Notes under the pieces: generated by a model
Database searches by the model: none
What the model was told of the DNA's origin: nothing
The model's input: the letters and a program-made list of their open reading frames with translations, nothing else
Assembly: GCF_020906275.1 (NCBI RefSeq)
Contig: NZ_CP086727.1
Span: 3,217,001-3,281,000 of the forward strand
DNA: 64,000 nt
DNA from: Parasphingorhabdus litoris DSM 22379
GTDB taxonomy: Bacteria > Pseudomonadota > Alphaproteobacteria > Sphingomonadales > Sphingomonadaceae
Direction: 5' to 3'
Shown here: positions 27,420 through 36,378 of the stretch, in pieces
Position numbering within the stretch: the first letter of the stretch is position 1
Layout of the letters: every line of letters starts with the position of its first letter
Translations under genes and position numbers: made by a program

Positions 27420-28196
27420 CTAAGGCCGCGAAATCATCCCGCCATCAAGTGCAATCGTCTGCCCCACCAGCCAAGAAGACGCTCTTGAACACAGATAAAG
27501 TGCCGTTCCCGCAATATCCTCCGGCGCGCCCATGCGTCCGCGTGGAATCTGTGAAATAGCCATTTTTGTCATTCCGTCATTTTCGACAATCTGTTTGGTC
27601 ATGTTGCTCGGGAAGAAACCCGGTGCGATAGCGTTCACATTGATATGGTAAGATGCCAGATCGGTTGCCAGATGTTCGGTCAAATGAATGACACCGGATT
27701 TACTCGCTGAATAGGCGTAAGTAGGCATACCGGAATTTCTGATACCGTTGATCGACGCGATATTGATGACCCGCGCTGGATCATCTGCATTGCCGGACGA
27801 TTTAAGCAGTGGCAGGAATTTCTGCGTGGCAAAGAAAATCGCTTTGATGTTGATATCCATTACCTTGTCCCAACCCTTTTCAGGAAAGGCCTCAATCGGA
27901 GCAGCCCAATTGGCTCCGGCATTGTTGATCAAAATATCAACCTTGCTTTCCCGCTCACTGACGGCAGCCACAAAATCTTCAATGCCAGCTACGTTCGATA
28001 AGTCCGCCGGAATAGCGATGCATTCGCCAAGCTTTGAAAGCTCCTCCGCCATGGCCATCAAACGCTCTTCCTTACGCGCTGTGATGTAAACTTTGGCGCC
28101 ATTTTCAACCAGACCGCGTGCCATCATCGCACCGATGCCGCTGGAGCCGCCCGAGACGACAGCTACTTTGCCGCTCACATCAAATAGGTTCTTCAT
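27420..28196 (-). CDS. SDR family NAD(P)-dependent oxidoreductase
   Basis: A 258-residue classical short-chain dehydrogenase/reductase. The cofactor motif GGSSGIGAMMARGL is at about residues 15-28, then NNAGANW, the catalytic Ser in INIASINGIR, Tyr-x-x-x-Lys in AYSASKSGV and the C-terminal PEDIAGTALYLCS block. The ATG at 28196 has AAGGAAG upstream and starts with the typical MKNLFDVSGKVAVVSGG. Resembles 3-oxoacyl-ACP reductase/gluconate dehydrogenase-like SDRs; the substrate cannot be read. Monocistronic. Confidence 0.9.
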   Translation of the reverse strand: MKNLFDVSGKVAVVSGGSSGIGAMMARGLVENGAKVYITARKEERLMAMAEELSKLGECIAIPADLSNVAGIEDFVAAVSERESKVDILINNAGANWAAPIEAFPEKGWDKVMDINIKAIFFATQKFLPLLKSSGNADDPARVINIASINGIRNSGMPTYAYSASKSGVIHLTEHLATDLASYHINVNAIAPGFFPSNMTKQIVENDGMTKMAISQIPRGRMGAPEDIAGTALYLCSRASSWLVGQTIALDGGMISRP

Positions 28197-28511
28197 GTTT
28201 GCTTCCTTATCCTGGTTTTGATGCAAGCACCCTTTCCACAGCATGGCAGGCTTGTCACGCGCGATAAGCACTCGAGGCTTTTGGTTAGCGGATAGGTCAC
28301 AGTAGACGTCGCCATTAGTGAAAAAACGTTTGTGGTGTATTAGGCGATCTATGCCTGCTGTGCTGGATACTTGGCGCGGCCGAGTACTTGGATAAGTCAC
28401 GAAACAAATTGCCGTTTCTGAAGGACGTTCTCGCTCCGCCCAGCCACCCTTGCTTGCGCTGCGGGATTTTTGCCGCCGCCGATCCCCAGGATCGGCTCTG
28501 CTCGGCAAAAA
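28197..28511. other. intergenic region between the SDR and tRNA-Tyr
   Basis: About 315 bases without a credible gene. It holds the SDR promoter (minus strand) and, at its right end, a nested inverted repeat (28466-28512) directly abutting the tRNA 3' end, listed separately. Confidence 0.5.
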
Positions 28512-28512
28512 T
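28466..28512 (-). repeat. nested inverted repeat directly 3' of tRNA-Tyr
   Basis: Outer arms ATTTTTGCCG (28466-28475) and CGGCAAAAAT (28503-28512) enclose inner arms GCCGATCC (28478-28485) and GGATCGGC (28489-28496). Both pairs are perfect. The outer arm touches the last base of the tRNA on the minus strand. It could act in tRNA 3' processing or in termination, although the hairpin lacks a conventional T-tract on the tRNA strand. Confidence 0.6.
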
Positions 28513-28597
28513 GGTGGACAGGATAGGATTCGAACCTATGTACGCTTACGCGGGCAGATTTACAGTCTGCTGCCTTTAACCACTCGGCCACCTGTCC
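28512..28597 (-). tRNA. tRNA-Tyr (anticodon GTA)
   Basis: An 86-base class II tRNA with encoded CCA. The acceptor stem GGACAGG pairs with CCTGTCC, followed by discriminator A and CCA at 28512-28514. The anticodon arm is GCAGA-CTGTAAA-TCTGC with anticodon GTA, there is a long variable arm (CCGCGTAAGCG region), and the T arm contains GGTTCGAATCC. The long variable arm is as expected for bacterial tRNA-Tyr. Confidence 0.97.
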
Positions 28598-28753
28598 ATT
28601 TGGTTGCCTGTCTTGACCGTTTTTAGACAAGAAGCGGCTCAATGACGAAAGCATCGTCCGGTGTCAATGCCTGCGCTTTCAAAATTCCATATTTGCTGTG
28701 AAAAAGGCCCAAAAAAGAGGTGTGTCATTGCATCCGAGCCGCTAAGGAGCGCT

Positions 28754-29506
28754 ATGGCACGCAAAAATAGATCTGTGAAAAAAACCGGCGGCGGTTTGAA
28801 ATTTTGGGGCCGGCATGCAGTGGAGGCGGCGCTTGCGAATCCCCATCGGTTCGTCAAGAAAATATCCGGCACGCGCGAAGCGCTTGATACGTTGAACCTG
28901 CCATCCGACCTGTCCGTTGTCTATAGTGATGTGGCAGATCTCGGCCGGGTCATTCCGCGCGATGCACCACATCAAGGCATGGTCGCTGACGTTGACCCCC
29001 TACCCGATATCTGGCTGGGTGATATGCTCGACAAAGCCGCGGACAAGGGGCGACCAATTCTCGTTCTGGATCAAGTCACCGATCCCCACAACGTCGGCGC
29101 CATCTTGCGCTCTGCCGCGGCGTTCGACGCCGCAGCGATTGTTACACAGGATCGCCACGCTCCACCCGAATCCGGCACGCTGGCCAAATCGGCATCGGGT
29201 GCCTTGGAAATCGTTCCCTGGATACGCGTTGTAAACCTGGCGCGCGCTTTGGATGAAATCGCTGCAGCAGGATATTGGCGTATCGGAATGGATGGCGAAG
29301 CAGATCAAACGCTCGGCAACATCATGGGAGACAGCAAACTAGCCTTGGTGATGGGTGCAGAGGGTGAAGGCCTGCGCCAGAATGTCGCAGCTCATTGTGA
29401 TGCATTGGCACGCCTGCCGATAGCACCTCAGATGGAAAGTTTAAATGTATCCAACGCGGCTGCGATTGCACTCTATGCCGAATATACGAGAAACGAGGAG
29501 AATTAG
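28754..29506 (+). CDS. rlmB: 23S rRNA (guanosine-2'-O-)-methyltransferase RlmB
   Basis: A SPOUT-class (TrmH) methyltransferase of 250 residues that 2'-O-methylates G2251 in the peptidyl-transferase region. The N-terminal L30e-like substrate-binding domain contains FWGRHAVEAALANP. The SPOUT motifs are seen as LVLDQVTDPHNVGAILRSAAAFD, ALVMGAEGEGLRQ and LPIAPQMESLNVSNAAAIALYE-like, forming the knotted SAM site. The ATG at 28754 is preceded by AAGGAGC. Followed directly by a lipoprotein gene whose ATG abuts the stop. Confidence 0.92.
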   Translation: MARKNRSVKKTGGGLKFWGRHAVEAALANPHRFVKKISGTREALDTLNLPSDLSVVYSDVADLGRVIPRDAPHQGMVADVDPLPDIWLGDMLDKAADKGRPILVLDQVTDPHNVGAILRSAAAFDAAAIVTQDRHAPPESGTLAKSASGALEIVPWIRVVNLARALDEIAAAGYWRIGMDGEADQTLGNIMGDSKLALVMGAEGEGLRQNVAAHCDALARLPIAPQMESLNVSNAAAIALYAEYTRNEEN

Positions 29507-30436
29507 ATGAAACAGATATTCAAGCTGATGGCGGCTTTGTCGGCACCCTTGTTGCTATCCGGCTGTTTTCTATTACCTGGAAAGTTCAACACGAATCTGA
29601 AAATCCTAGACGGCGATCGTTATGAATTCGGCTATACTGGACAGATTCAGATGACCATGCCTGACGACGGTAAGCTCAAAAAACCGAGCAATGAACCTTT
29701 TGATCCCGCGAAACTGAAATGCCGCGATCTGGTATATAAAAGTGATGGCAGAGTAGATGCCCAGCGCCCGGTCTATGGGGATGACTATGACCGGTATGGA
29801 AAGGATGCAGATCCATCGATTGATACCGACAACCTTAGCTATGACGTCGTTGATCGTGACTGTACCGAGGAAGAAATTACCAAGCGCAAAGATCAATATG
29901 ATCGGGAACAAGCACGCAAGCTAAAACGCTATAATGAAGAATCAGCGATGGCAGGTGCCTTTTTCGGTGGCCCCATTCCGGGTGATGATGAAAGCATGGT
30001 CGCCTTTGCCAAGAAATTGAGCAAATATCGCGGCTGGAAAAAGGTCGAACATGCCGGCGGCAATATCTTTGACGTTGAATATAGTGAAACCGGCCCGATC
30101 GGTAACTATTTCAGTTTCCCGGTCCTGCCTGATGCACAGATGCAATATCCATTCTTCCAGATTATCCGGCGCAGCGATGGTGCTGTGGAATTGCTGACCC
30201 CTGGCATCGCTGGGCAAGGCAGCTTGTTCAATATGATGATGATGAAAGAAAGCGGCGGCAAAGCGCCCAAGATTTCTGATATTGATGGGGTTTTGACGGT
30301 CGAAACCAATGGCACGGTCGTCAATAACAACAGCATCGATGGCTTTGCCGAGAAGGGTGATCGGAAGATGATGAGCTGGAAAATCGGCAAAAATGCTGAG
30401 ACCGAAGATGGGCCCCGCGCACTAATCCGATTCTAA
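29507..30436 (+). CDS. lipoprotein of unknown function
   Basis: A 309-residue predicted lipoprotein. The signal peptide ends with LLLSGC (Cys20). The mature part is hydrophilic and rich in charged residues. It has a recurring Tyr/Asp-rich pattern in the middle (DRYGKDADPSIDTDNLSYD) and a Met-rich stretch (SLFNMMMMKESGG). I recognise no domain. The ATG directly follows the rlmB stop, so both genes share a transcript ending at the hairpin at 30461-30491. Confidence 0.75.
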   Translation: MKQIFKLMAALSAPLLLSGCFLLPGKFNTNLKILDGDRYEFGYTGQIQMTMPDDGKLKKPSNEPFDPAKLKCRDLVYKSDGRVDAQRPVYGDDYDRYGKDADPSIDTDNLSYDVVDRDCTEEEITKRKDQYDREQARKLKRYNEESAMAGAFFGGPIPGDDESMVAFAKKLSKYRGWKKVEHAGGNIFDVEYSETGPIGNYFSFPVLPDAQMQYPFFQIIRRSDGAVELLTPGIAGQGSLFNMMMMKESGGKAPKISDIDGVLTVETNGTVVNNNSIDGFAEKGDRKMMSWKIGKNAETEDGPRALIRF

Positions 30437-30460
30437 GGATCATCTCATCCGCACAAAACA

Positions 30461-30491
30461 AAAAAAGGGGAGCTTTATGGCTCCCCTTTTT
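30461..30491. terminator. bidirectional rho-independent terminator
   Basis: GGGGAGC (30467-30473) and GCTCCCC (30480-30486) form a perfect stem around TTTATG, flanked by six A residues on the left and five T residues on the right. It lies between the convergent lipoprotein and ferredoxin genes and can serve both strands. Confidence 0.92.
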
Positions 30492-30510
30492 GTCTAGATT
30501 TTCGTCCGGT

Positions 30511-30828
30511 TCAATCTTCTTCGGCGATTTTCACTTTCAAGCCATCCAGATCATCATTCAATTCGATCTGACAGCTGAGCCGCGAAAACTCATCCCGGTG
30601 GTCGCTGCTTTCCAGCAAGTCATCTTCATCTTCGCTCATTGCTGGCAGCTTATCTTTCCATTCCGCATCTACATGCACATGGCAGGTCGCACAGGAGCAG
30701 CAGCCGCCGCATAGTGCCAGTAGTTCGTCAAAACCATTGTCGCGGATCGCTTCCATAACGTTGATGCCGCTGTCGACAGTAACGGCTTTTTCTTCTCCGG
30801 TACGACCGGTGACGTTGATGGTTGGCAT
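30511..30828 (-). CDS. 2Fe-2S ferredoxin, adrenodoxin type
   Basis: A 105-residue electron carrier. Cluster ligands follow the adrenodoxin spacing C-x5-C-x2-C...C: C40, C46, C49 ([17 protein letters not shown]) and C86 (LSCQIE). There are two extra cysteines, C43 and C44, between the first two ligands. A DELSR-like acidic helix ([19 protein letters not shown]) is the usual reductase/P450 docking surface. This type commonly feeds class I P450s or Fe-S assembly. A P450 lies about 20 kb away in this window, so pairing with it is possible but not shown. AAGGGG precedes the ATG. Confidence 0.92.
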   Translation of the reverse strand: MPTINVTGRTGEEKAVTVDSGINVMEAIRDNGFDELLALCGGCCSCATCHVHVDAEWKDKLPAMSEDEDDLLESSDHRDEFSRLSCQIELNDDLDGLKVKIAEED

Positions 30829-30931
30829 ACAAACCCCTTAAGCTGTTTTCATTCAAAATCCGGCACGCTATGTCCGCTCGATCAAAAAGAATCAAGGCCC
30901 GAAACGGCCAGTAACGCAAGGCAGAGCCGCA

Positions 30932-31549
30932 ATGGGCCTATCAAAAGAGACGATAAAGACGAGCCTCGATGCAATTAGCAAAGTCGACTCAACCTTGGGC
31001 AATGCCATCAAGGCGGCGGGCTATCCAGAACCTCGGATCAATCCGGAAGGTTATCAGACATTACTTCGCACAATCGTCGGCCAACAAGTCAGCGTCGCGT
31101 CTGCGGCTTCGGTCTGGAACAAGCTGGAGGCGCGTTTGGGCGCTGGTTGCCCGGCAGAGGCGCTGATTGCGACCGATTTTGACGATTTGCGTGCTTGCGG
31201 CCTGTCCCGCCAGAAACAAGGCTATGCGCGCAGCTTGGCGGAGCTGATATTGTCGGGTGAGTTGGATCTCCATAACCTGCCGGAAGACGATGAAGAAGCG
31301 ATAGCGCGGCTCACACAGGTAAAAGGCATTGGGCGCTGGTCGGCAGAAATATATCTGCTTTTTGCCTTGGGTCGCCCGGACATCTGGCCAGCGGGAGATC
31401 TGGCCATCCAAGCTGGTGTCGGTGATATATTGGGGCATGATACCCGGCCAACGGAACAGGATCTCAGAGAGATAGCGCTGCGCTGGTCACCGCATCGCGG
31501 GTCGGTGGCGATCTTTATCTGGCATCACTATAACACGATGGTGATGTAA
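30932..31549 (+). CDS. DNA-3-methyladenine glycosylase II-like (AlkA/HhH-GPD)
   Basis: A base-excision-repair glycosylase of the HhH-GPD superfamily, 205 residues. The helix-hairpin-helix is LTQVKGIGRWSAEIYLLFAL (about 128-147), and the catalytic Asp is at residue 156 in PAGDLAIQAGV. The N-terminal TIVGQQVSVASA stretch is typical of the AlkA/MAG group that removes alkylated purines. The N-terminal TBP-like domain of E. coli AlkA is absent, as in the short bacterial MAG forms. Divergent from the ferredoxin. Confidence 0.9.
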   Translation: MGLSKETIKTSLDAISKVDSTLGNAIKAAGYPEPRINPEGYQTLLRTIVGQQVSVASAASVWNKLEARLGAGCPAEALIATDFDDLRACGLSRQKQGYARSLAELILSGELDLHNLPEDDEEAIARLTQVKGIGRWSAEIYLLFALGRPDIWPAGDLAIQAGVGDILGHDTRPTEQDLREIALRWSPHRGSVAIFIWHHYNTMVM

Positions 31550-31567
31550 AGCGGGATCATTGCCCTA

Positions 31568-32074
31568 TCATTTTTTCAACATCGGGTTGAGCGCCATCAC
31601 CTCTTCCATGAAAGAGCGCGGCTTTTTCCAGAACTTGGTTTTCGCATTGAATCGATAGCCCAATATCGCAATTGCTTCACTGGCGAAATGCACGCAATTT
31701 CTCTTGTTGAGGCTGTAGCTTTTTTGTGGCTTGTTGCGCCACTTTGTAACGAGCGCCATCAACTCACGATATTCATTGTCACCAACGGTAACCGTAAAAT
31801 GAGGATTGCTGTTCGCTATATATTTGGGCTTGGGTGTCTCGACCTTACCTTTGACCGAGCCCCATAAGATTCCCGGCGAAATGTTCACTGCCGTAAATCC
31901 AAAGCTGGTATCAACGATCTCCCCATTTTCAAGTTTACCTTTCAGCACAAAGAAAGCGTGAGGGAAATTCTTGCCAAAATCATGGGAGTAAAAGGTCACT
32001 GCCACTTGCGCCTGTGCTGGCATAGCAGCTAGGAACAAAGGAATCAGAATGGCCAGAAGACGCAGCCGGAACAT
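31568..32074 (-). CDS. secreted protein of unknown function, possible DUF4105-like cysteine hydrolase
   Basis: A 168-residue protein with a clear signal peptide (LLAILIPLFLAAMPAQA). The mature domain has HAFFVLKG near its start and NKRNCVHFASEAI near its end. A His followed later by an Asn-Cys-x-His/Phe motif is reminiscent of papain-like permuted NlpC/P60 or DUF4105-type folds. This is a tentative reading. A GTG 21 bases upstream, abutting the stop of the preceding ABC gene, is an alternative start. It may be cotranscribed with the ABC operon. Confidence 0.6.
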   Translation of the reverse strand: MFRLRLLAILIPLFLAAMPAQAQVAVTFYSHDFGKNFPHAFFVLKGKLENGEIVDTSFGFTAVNISPGILWGSVKGKVETPKPKYIANSNPHFTVTVGDNEYRELMALVTKWRNKPQKSYSLNKRNCVHFASEAIAILGYRFNAKTKFWKKPRSFMEEVMALNPMLKK

Positions 32075-32095
32075 CACAAAAAACTGTCTTGTCAC

Positions 32096-33643
32096 TTATT
32101 GCTTTTTCCCGTTTTTGATCTGCATATTCAACCATTGTGCCGCCTGTGTGGGCGACTTTTTATCTGTTTCGCGGTCAACCTTATAATTGGCCTCTCGCAT
32201 ATTTTCCACAGTGATCGCGCCAACCAGCGGCTTGATCGCATTCATAAACCTATCATCACCGCTGCGTCCCGGAGCTACCAATATCATCGCTTCATAAGAT
32301 GGCACCGCGCCCTTCGTATCATCCAGCACTACAAAGCCATTGGCCGCTATCCTGCCGTCCGAAGAAAAGGCTGAAATCACATCGACGTCTCCGCTCGATA
32401 AAGCGGGATACATGAAGGTCGGATTAAAGGATCGCGCTTCCTTAAACTGAATCGGATAAGCTGCTTTCACCATCGCCCATTCCGGTCTTTCCAGAAATTC
32501 CAGATCCGTGCCGAAGGCAAAGTCAGACGATACGCGCGCGAGATCATCCAATGTCACCAGACGTTTATTTGCGGCATCGTCCGGCCGCACGGCAAAGGCA
32601 TAGGTGTTTTCAAAGCCCAGCGCGCCGAACATTGTGACACCGTGCGTTGCCTTGCTCCATTTTTCAATTTCGGTCAGCATCCGATCGCCGGGGATTGGAT
32701 CGGTGCGCTTCATCTGATTGGTCCAGATGGTGCCGGAATAATCGACATAAACGTCAATATCATCCGAAGCCACAGCCTGAAACACGACGGCCGAACCAAG
32801 ACCATCCTGGTAGCGGACCTTATACCCGACATCTTCCAAACGTGATCCGATCAGACGCGCCAATATGAATTGTTCAGAAAAACCCTTTGCTCCTATCACC
32901 ACGACATCATCACGCGACCCTAGCATTGGCAGCAAGGCAACAGCCAGGCCAACGCCGATAACCGCGCTGGCGCCCCAAGCCATGACCTTGCGGCGCTCGC
33001 GGATGGCCCGCTCTATTACCCCGAGTAAAAAATCAACGATGATCGCCAGTCCTGCCGAAGCAAGGCAGCCGGTTAAAACCAATGTCCAGTTTTGTGTTTG
33101 CAGGCCTGCAAATATGAGATCGCCGAGGCTGGCTTGCCCTACGGTCGTCGACAGCGTAGCAGCCCCGATCGTCCACACCGCAGCGGTGCGGATGCCTGCC
33201 ATGATCGTTGGCGCGGCAAGCGGTGCTTCAACAAGGCGAAGCTTTTGCGCAGCTGTCATGCCCAGTCCATCTGCCGCCTGTTTTGCTGCCGGAGAAACGC
33301 CCGTCAATCCGGTGACCGCATTGCGCAAGATCGGCAATAACGCATAGAGTGTGAGGGCCAGCAAGGCGGGAAGAAACCCGAGCGCGGATATCCCCCCACC
33401 GAACAGCGCAGACAGGCCCAGTAAAACCGGATAGAAAAGAGCGAGCAATGCCAGTGCCGGAATGGTCTGGATCAGGCTGGCAAAACCCAAAATGATGGCT
33501 GCGACTTTCGGTGCACGCGTGGCCCAGATGGCGAGCGGCAGGCACAAGATCATGGCGAGCAGCAACGCCGAAAAACTGAGCTGTACATGGGCCGCGAGCA
33601 ATTCAGGAACGCGCATAAAGGCCTGTTGCCATGCTTCAGTCAT
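32096..33643 (-). CDS. ABC transporter permease fused to substrate-binding protein, betaine/choline type
   Basis: A 515-residue fusion. Residues about 1-205 are an OpuCB/ProW-like permease (hydrophobic helices, with the coupling motif TAAVWTIGAATLSTTVGQASLGDLI). Residues about 225-515 are an OpuCC/OsmF-like substrate-binding domain (VVIGAKGFSEQFILARLIG, then VYVDYSGTIW, FAVRP and SSGDVDVISAFSSDGRI). Such fusions import quaternary ammonium compounds (glycine betaine, choline, carnitine). The binding domain is tethered on the periplasmic side. The start overlaps the ATPase stop by 4 bases. Confidence 0.9.
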   Translation of the reverse strand: MTEAWQQAFMRVPELLAAHVQLSFSALLLAMILCLPLAIWATRAPKVAAIILGFASLIQTIPALALLALFYPVLLGLSALFGGGISALGFLPALLALTLYALLPILRNAVTGLTGVSPAAKQAADGLGMTAAQKLRLVEAPLAAPTIMAGIRTAAVWTIGAATLSTTVGQASLGDLIFAGLQTQNWTLVLTGCLASAGLAIIVDFLLGVIERAIRERRKVMAWGASAVIGVGLAVALLPMLGSRDDVVVIGAKGFSEQFILARLIGSRLEDVGYKVRYQDGLGSAVVFQAVASDDIDVYVDYSGTIWTNQMKRTDPIPGDRMLTEIEKWSKATHGVTMFGALGFENTYAFAVRPDDAANKRLVTLDDLARVSSDFAFGTDLEFLERPEWAMVKAAYPIQFKEARSFNPTFMYPALSSGDVDVISAFSSDGRIAANGFVVLDDTKGAVPSYEAMILVAPGRSGDDRFMNAIKPLVGAITVENMREANYKVDRETDKKSPTQAAQWLNMQIKNGKKQ

Positions 33644-34440
33644 GTTTCTTGCTCGGCATGTGTCTGGCCAAGCGCAATCAAATGCGCTGCCTGCGCCCGC
33701 GGAATGGCGACGAGCGCTTCGGCTTCATCGCCAACACCGCCGGACAGGAGTTCTGTAGGCGTTGCATCTGCTTTGATCTGCCCCGCTTCCATGACCAATA
33801 TTCGGTCAGCAAGATAGAGCGCCTCGGCCATATCATGGGTGACGATAATCGTGGTCAGTCCCAGCTTTTCATGCAGCGCTTTATATTGTCCCGCCAGACT
33901 GTCTCGTGTCACGGGATCCAATGCGCCAAAGGGTTCATCCATCAGCATCAGGCCGGGCCGTGTCGCCAGCGCGCGAGCAACGCCCACACGTTGCTGTTGA
34001 CCGCCGCTCAATTGGTGCGGCATCCGGACCGCCATATCCTGCGGCAGTTCAACCAGTTCGAGCAGCTCCGCCACACGTTCACTGCGCCCTTCCTTCTCGC
34101 CAGCCAACTCCAGGCCGATCGCGATGTTGCGCGATATGGTCATATGCGGGAACAGACCGATATTCTGGAACACATAACCAATCCGGCGGCGCAGGACATG
34201 CGGATCAATGGCTCTCACATCTTCATCCGCGATCAACACCTCGCCCGCCGTTGGCTCGACCAGTCGATTGATCATTTTCAACATCGTGGATTTGCCCGAT
34301 CCGGAGAGCCCGACCAGCGCAACAAAACTGCCCGCCGCAATTTCCAATGATACATCATCCACGGCCGTGACCGCATCATAGCTGCGCCTGACATTTTTCA
34401 GGCTGATTGCCGGGCCGGAGGCAGAAGAGGTTGAAATCAT
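33640..34440 (-). CDS. ABC transporter ATP-binding protein, betaine/choline type (OpuCA/ProV-like)
   Basis: A 266-residue nucleotide-binding subunit. Walker A GLSGSGKST is at residues about 44-52, the signature LSGGQQQRVGVARAL, Walker B LMLMDEPFGALDP and the switch His in TIIVTHDMAEAL. It lacks the C-terminal CBS domains of classical ProV, as in the osmoprotectant-like OpuC/OsmV variants. The ATG at 34440 is chosen; a GTG three codons earlier is possible. First gene of the operon with the fused permease. Confidence 0.92.
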   Translation of the reverse strand: MISTSSASGPAISLKNVRRSYDAVTAVDDVSLEIAAGSFVALVGLSGSGKSTMLKMINRLVEPTAGEVLIADEDVRAIDPHVLRRRIGYVFQNIGLFPHMTISRNIAIGLELAGEKEGRSERVAELLELVELPQDMAVRMPHQLSGGQQQRVGVARALATRPGLMLMDEPFGALDPVTRDSLAGQYKALHEKLGLTTIIVTHDMAEALYLADRILVMEAGQIKADATPTELLSGGVGDEAEALVAIPRAQAAHLIALGQTHAEQET

Positions 34441-34558
34441 TAACGTCACTATTGGCGCGCTTTACCCAATATGTCCAATCGCTCTTGACCTGATGCCGAA
34501 AAACCGCTCGAATGAACATTAATGTCAATAAGACAAAGATAAATGGTGAGGACAAGAA

Positions 34559-35392
34559 ATGGCATATCAGAGCGGACATAAATCAATATTCATCACCGGC
34601 GGCGCTTCAGGGCTGGGCCGCGAGGTCGCTCGCTATTTTGCGAACAAAGGCTGGTATATCGGTATTGCCGATATCAACGATGCCGGGATGGCTGAAACCG
34701 CATCCATGCTTCCCGAGGGGCAAAGCTCGATTCACAAGCTGGATGTTACCGATCGCACCAACTGGAAAGCCGCGGTGACCGATTTTGGAGCAATTACCGG
34801 CGGCACGATGAATGTCCTGTTCAACAATGCCGGCATTGGTGAAGGTGGCCCGATCCAGGAGATGACCGACGAGGATATCGACCTGATGATCGCGATTAAT
34901 TTTACCGGCTGTATCAGCGGCACACGGGCCTGTTTTGAAATGCTGAAAAATACGCCGGATAGCTGTGTACTCTATACGGCCTCTGCCGCCGGAATTTACG
35001 GTGTGGCAGATCTCAGCGTCTATAGCGCGACCAAATTTGCCGTACGCGGCCTCGCAGAATCACATGATCTGGAATTTAACAAATACGGCATCAAGTCTCG
35101 TTCATTGATGCCTGGATTCGTCGATACCAATATCATCTCCGACGTCGTGGAAGGCACCAATCAAACGGGCAAGGAAAGACTCGAGGAAAGCGGTGTGCTT
35201 GTCAGTCCCGTTTCCATTATCGGCCCGGCGGCGTGGGAAGCCGTCCATGGCAAAAAAGTTCATACACCGGTCAACAAAATGGCCAAACAACTGGCCTTTG
35301 CCGCGCGCTGGATGCCGGGGCGTATCCGCAAACAAGCGCTTGAACTGGCCAATCTTGGCGATGTGCTTGCTGGAGCGGAGCCCAAGAACTAG
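34559..35392 (+). CDS. SDR family oxidoreductase
   Basis: A 277-residue classical short-chain dehydrogenase. It has [17 protein letters not shown] at about residues 10-26, [14 protein letters not shown], the catalytic Ser in [20 protein letters not shown] (Tyr-x-x-x-Lys), and a C-terminal helix pair typical of SDRs that act on lipid or aromatic substrates. GAGGAC precedes the ATG. Convergent with the pterin dehydratase gene, overlapping by four bases. The substrate cannot be read. Confidence 0.88.
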   Translation: MAYQSGHKSIFITGGASGLGREVARYFANKGWYIGIADINDAGMAETASMLPEGQSSIHKLDVTDRTNWKAAVTDFGAITGGTMNVLFNNAGIGEGGPIQEMTDEDIDLMIAINFTGCISGTRACFEMLKNTPDSCVLYTASAAGIYGVADLSVYSATKFAVRGLAESHDLEFNKYGIKSRSLMPGFVDTNIISDVVEGTNQTGKERLEESGVLVSPVSIIGPAAWEAVHGKKVHTPVNKMAKQLAFAARWMPGRIRKQALELANLGDVLAGAEPKN

Positions 35393-35685
35393 AGGATTTC
35401 CTCAATTTTCATGGCCAGATCAATGTCACGCTGAGACAATCCGCCATTCTCACCCGCGTCATGGGTGGTTAGCGTGATGTCAACATTGTTATAAACGTTG
35501 AACCATTCGGGATGGTGATCCGCTTTCTCAGCATATATCGCGACGCGGGTCATGAAGGCATAAGCTTCGGTAAAATCGGCAAATTTGAATTTCCGGCTAA
35601 TCGCATCCCTTTTACTATCATATTCCCAGCCTGGCAGGGTCGCCAAAGCCGCCTGCCGCTCGGCATCATTCAGTTGAGCAACCAT
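35389..35685 (-). CDS. 4a-hydroxytetrahydrobiopterin (pterin-4a-carbinolamine) dehydratase
   Basis: A 98-residue PCD/DCoH-fold enzyme that dehydrates 4a-hydroxytetrahydropterin, normally recycling the cofactor of phenylalanine hydroxylase. The signature [20 protein letters not shown] carries the catalytic histidines, and the family's GWEYD and [13 protein letters not shown] blocks are present. The ATG at 35685 is preceded by AAGGAG nine bases upstream, so the short form is chosen over one beginning at 35718. No aromatic amino acid hydroxylase is nearby; molybdopterin or other roles are possible. Confidence 0.93.
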   Translation of the reverse strand: MVAQLNDAERQAALATLPGWEYDSKRDAISRKFKFADFTEAYAFMTRVAIYAEKADHHPEWFNVYNNVDITLTTHDAGENGGLSQRDIDLAMKIEEIL

Positions 35686-35739
35686 GTTTCGATACTCCTT
35701 GCTTGGCTTTACCGCCATTTCGTGGCTTAAGTCTTCCCC

Positions 35740-36378
35740 ATGAACCGAGGGGCGTCAACCAAAATGCGGACCGACGGCGGCGATAATCTGCACGCCGAAG
35801 CCCTTTCGTGCGTGCGCGGTGAGAAATTGCTGTTCCGCGATCTGAATTTTACGCTAGAGCCAGGGCAGGCAGGCTTGGTCACGGGGCCCAATGGTGTCGG
35901 CAAATCCAGCCTGCTGCGACTTATCGCCGGATTGCTGGAACCCTTTTCCGGATCGATCCATGTTCCATCGTCCATGGCATTATGCGATGATCGGATGGCA
36001 CTGGATGAAAATCTGCCGCTGCAAGACGCGCTGCGATTCTGGGCCAGGCTGGACAACAAGACGGATGATGATTGCACAGCCGCTATCGCTGCCGCAAGCA
36101 TGGTTCATTTGGCGGAAGTGCCCATTCGTTATTTCTCAACTGGCCAGCGGCAGCGGGCCCGGCTTGCCCGCACTTTTCTGTCGGGTGCGAATCTTTGGTT
36201 GTTGGATGAACCAGCCAATGGCCTTGATACCGTATCGGTGGAACAGCTTGGACAAAATCTGCAAAGCCATCTGAAGCAAGGCGGTATCATTCTGGCAGCC
36301 AGCCATATCCCCCTGCCAATTTCCTTTGATCTTACACTCGAATTGACGGCGCTCGATCAGATCGAGACACCGCTATGA
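35740..36378 (+). CDS. ccmA: heme exporter ATP-binding protein CcmA
   Basis: A 212-residue ABC ATPase of the cytochrome c maturation system I. Walker [10 protein letters not shown] is at residues 49-57, the signature [13 protein letters not shown], Walker [13 protein letters not shown] and the terminal region [10 protein letters not shown], as in CcmA. The gene overlaps ccmB by 4 bases (ATGA). With CcmB it drives heme transfer through CcmC/CcmE to apocytochromes such as the c-type domain of the quinohemoprotein at 39.5 kb. Confidence 0.92.
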   Translation: MNRGASTKMRTDGGDNLHAEALSCVRGEKLLFRDLNFTLEPGQAGLVTGPNGVGKSSLLRLIAGLLEPFSGSIHVPSSMALCDDRMALDENLPLQDALRFWARLDNKTDDDCTAAIAAASMVHLAEVPIRYFSTGQRQRARLARTFLSGANLWLLDEPANGLDTVSVEQLGQNLQSHLKQGGIILAASHIPLPISFDLTLELTALDQIETPL

